Shown: positions 62,943-64,000 of the stretch, one piece after another | How positions within the stretch are numbered: position 1 is the stretch's first letter | How the letters are laid out: each line of letters opens with the position of its first letter | Source: Chitinophaga hostae | Lineage (GTDB): Bacteria > Bacteroidota > Bacteroidia > Chitinophagales > Chitinophagaceae | Assembly (NCBI RefSeq): GCF_018224885.1 | Contig: NZ_JAGTXB010000006.1 | Span: forward strand, 372,001-436,000 | Direction of reading: 5' to 3' | Length of the DNA stretch: 64,000 bases | Translations under genes and position numbers: made by a program | The notes under the pieces: generated by a model | What the model saw: the letters and a program-made list of their open reading frames with translations, nothing else | Told to the model about the DNA's origin: nothing | Databases searched by the model: none

Positions 62943-64000
62943 TTAAATCACCACGTTGATCATCTTGCCTTTTACAATAATCACCTTTTTGGGTGCTTTG
63001 CCTTCCAGCCATTTCTGTACCACGTCATTGGCCAGTACCTCCTTTTCAATATCAGGAATAGCAGCATCCAGGGAGAAGCCCATTTCAGAGCGGGTTTTAC
63101 CATTGATAGCGATCGGGTAGTTGAAAGCGCTTTCTTTGGTATATTGCTCTTCGTATATTGGATAAAGTGCATTCAGGATACTTTCGTTATGCCCTATGTA
63201 CTGCCACAGTTCTTCGCACAAATGCGGCGCATATGGCGTGAGTAATATCAGCAATGGCTCCAGTATGCTGCGTTTATGACAGCGCAGAGTAGCCAATTCG
63301 TTTACACAGATCATAAACTGGCTCACCGCTGTGTTATAAGAGAAGCCGGCAGTATCGTGATCTATCTTCTGGATTGTTTTATGTAATATTTTCAGTTCTT
63401 CCGGAGAAGGAGCCTGCTCATTTACCAGGATACCTTTTTGTTCGTCGGCAAACAGACGCCACAACTTTTTTAGAAAACGGTGTACCCCTTCAATGCCTTT
63501 GGTATCCCATGGCTTGGATTGCTCCACCGGACCGAGGAACATTTCGTACATGCGGAAGGTATCAGCGCCGTATTTTTCCACCAGGTCGTTCGGATTAACG
63601 GTATTGAATAAACGTTTGCTCATTTTTTCGAGCTGTACGCCGCAGATGTATTTGCCGTCTTCCAGGAGGAAGGTAGCATCCGCAAAATCCGGTTTCCATT
63701 TCTTAAATGCTGCGGTATCCAGTTCTACGCCGTCAACAATATTCACGTCCACGTGCAGTTCATCGGTTTCATACTGGTCTTTCAATCCATGGGAAACATA
63801 CTGGTGGGTACCACGAACGCGGTATACCAATCGGGAGCTGCCACCAATCATTCCCTGGTTGATCAGTGATTTAAATGGCTCTTCAAAACCGATATGTCCG
63901 AGGTCGAACAGCACTTTTGTCCACATACGGGAATACAGCAGGTGGCCTACGGCGTGTTCGGTACCGCCTACATATACATCTACCTGGTTCCAGTAGTCGG
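62943..64000 (-). CDS. leuS: Leucine--tRNA ligase, C-terminal part (partial)
   Basis: The last 352 residues of a class I synthetase; the frame is open to the window edge, so the start lies beyond it. At the top end the sequence DYWNQVDVYVGGTEHAVGHLLYSRMW is clearly LeuS. The KMSKS loop reads EKMSKRLFNT, with Arg in place of Ser, followed by VEKYGADTFRMYEMFLGPVEQSKPWDTKGIEGVHRFLKKLW, the anticodon-binding helical domain and a C-terminal domain (NGKTRSEMGF...) that binds the tRNA. It charges tRNA(Leu) in the cytoplasm. It is convergent with the isomerase-like gene. Confidence 0.96.
   Translation of the reverse strand, partial: DYWNQVDVYVGGTEHAVGHLLYSRMWTKVLFDLGHIGFEEPFKSLINQGMIGGSSRLVYRVRGTHQYVSHGLKDQYETDELHVDVNIVDGVELDTAAFKKWKPDFADATFLLEDGKYICGVQLEKMSKRLFNTVNPNDLVEKYGADTFRMYEMFLGPVEQSKPWDTKGIEGVHRFLKKLWRLFADEQKGILVNEQAPSPEELKILHKTIQKIDHDTAGFSYNTAVSQFMICVNELATLRCHKRSILEPLLILLTPYAPHLCEELWQYIGHNESILNALYPIYEEQYTKESAFNYPIAINGKTRSEMGFSLDAAIPDIEKEVLANDVVQKWLEGKAPKKVIIVKGKMINVVI

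Overview
The window looks like a chromosomal segment of a gliding Bacteroidota bacterium of the Chitinophaga type (family Chitinophagaceae). The evidence is a type IX secretion pair (a giant surface protein ending in a gliding-motility C-terminal domain, followed by a PorP/SprF protein), a CarboxypepD_reg/TonB-dependent receptor, RprY-like response regulators, weak Shine-Dalgarno sequences, many starts preceded by the Bacteroidota -7 box TAnnTTTG, and the atpBEFHA gene order. It is mainly core chromosome with accessory blocks. I see no transposase, phage, CRISPR array, tRNA or rRNA.

Layout. 1-306: end of aspS. 575-5349: a tightly packed cluster of a secreted glucosaminidase, two SGNH-hydrolase-like proteins and an MBOAT acyltransferase, probably an O-acetylation system for envelope glycan. 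5352-7765: an AraC-type regulator divergent from a Porin_O_P outer-membrane channel. 7887-9828: a PhoR/PhoB-like two-component pair. 10188-12407: a secreted protein of unknown function with a caspase-fold-like His/Cys pattern. 12611-14371: an ABC exporter. 14627-19107: F-type ATP synthase genes atpB-E-F-H-A, ending at a strong terminator without atpG. 19541-35698: a 5385-residue surface protein built mostly of about 33 DUF11 repeats, followed 8 bp later by porP/sprF-like. 36874-40099: a TonB-dependent receptor, a TPR-like protein and a small winged-helix regulator.

40322-49735 is housekeeping: pdxA, rsmA, a 2-hydroxyacid dehydrogenase, greA, a HIT protein, ruvC, a flippase-like membrane protein, a DUF3108 protein, two RprY-like response regulators without adjacent kinases, and ruvB. 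49840-54578: a TlpA-type thioredoxin protein, an M28 peptidase and a lipoprotein. 54647-56353: an EEP-family phosphohydrolase and an M23 peptidase on the minus strand. 56418-58855: an Lgt-like membrane protein, a Tes-like radical SAM enzyme and a three-helix membrane protein, the best candidate here for an undescribed (lipid-modifying) system. 58886-62884: an AraC regulator divergent from a PQQ dehydrogenase/cytochrome c protein and a secreted sugar isomerase-like TIM barrel. 62943-64000: the C-terminal part of leuS.

Between the genes there are two kinds of unusual DNA. One is a dispersed family of heptad-type repeats (GCTAAnn units, often beside AAATGCAGCGA). The other is a set of very long, perfect or near-perfect inverted repeats at gene ends, with arms up to 56 bp. 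One inverted repeat (41404-41581) carries mirror-image copies of the promoters of pdxA and rsmA. All functions are inferred from sequence reading; no database search was run.
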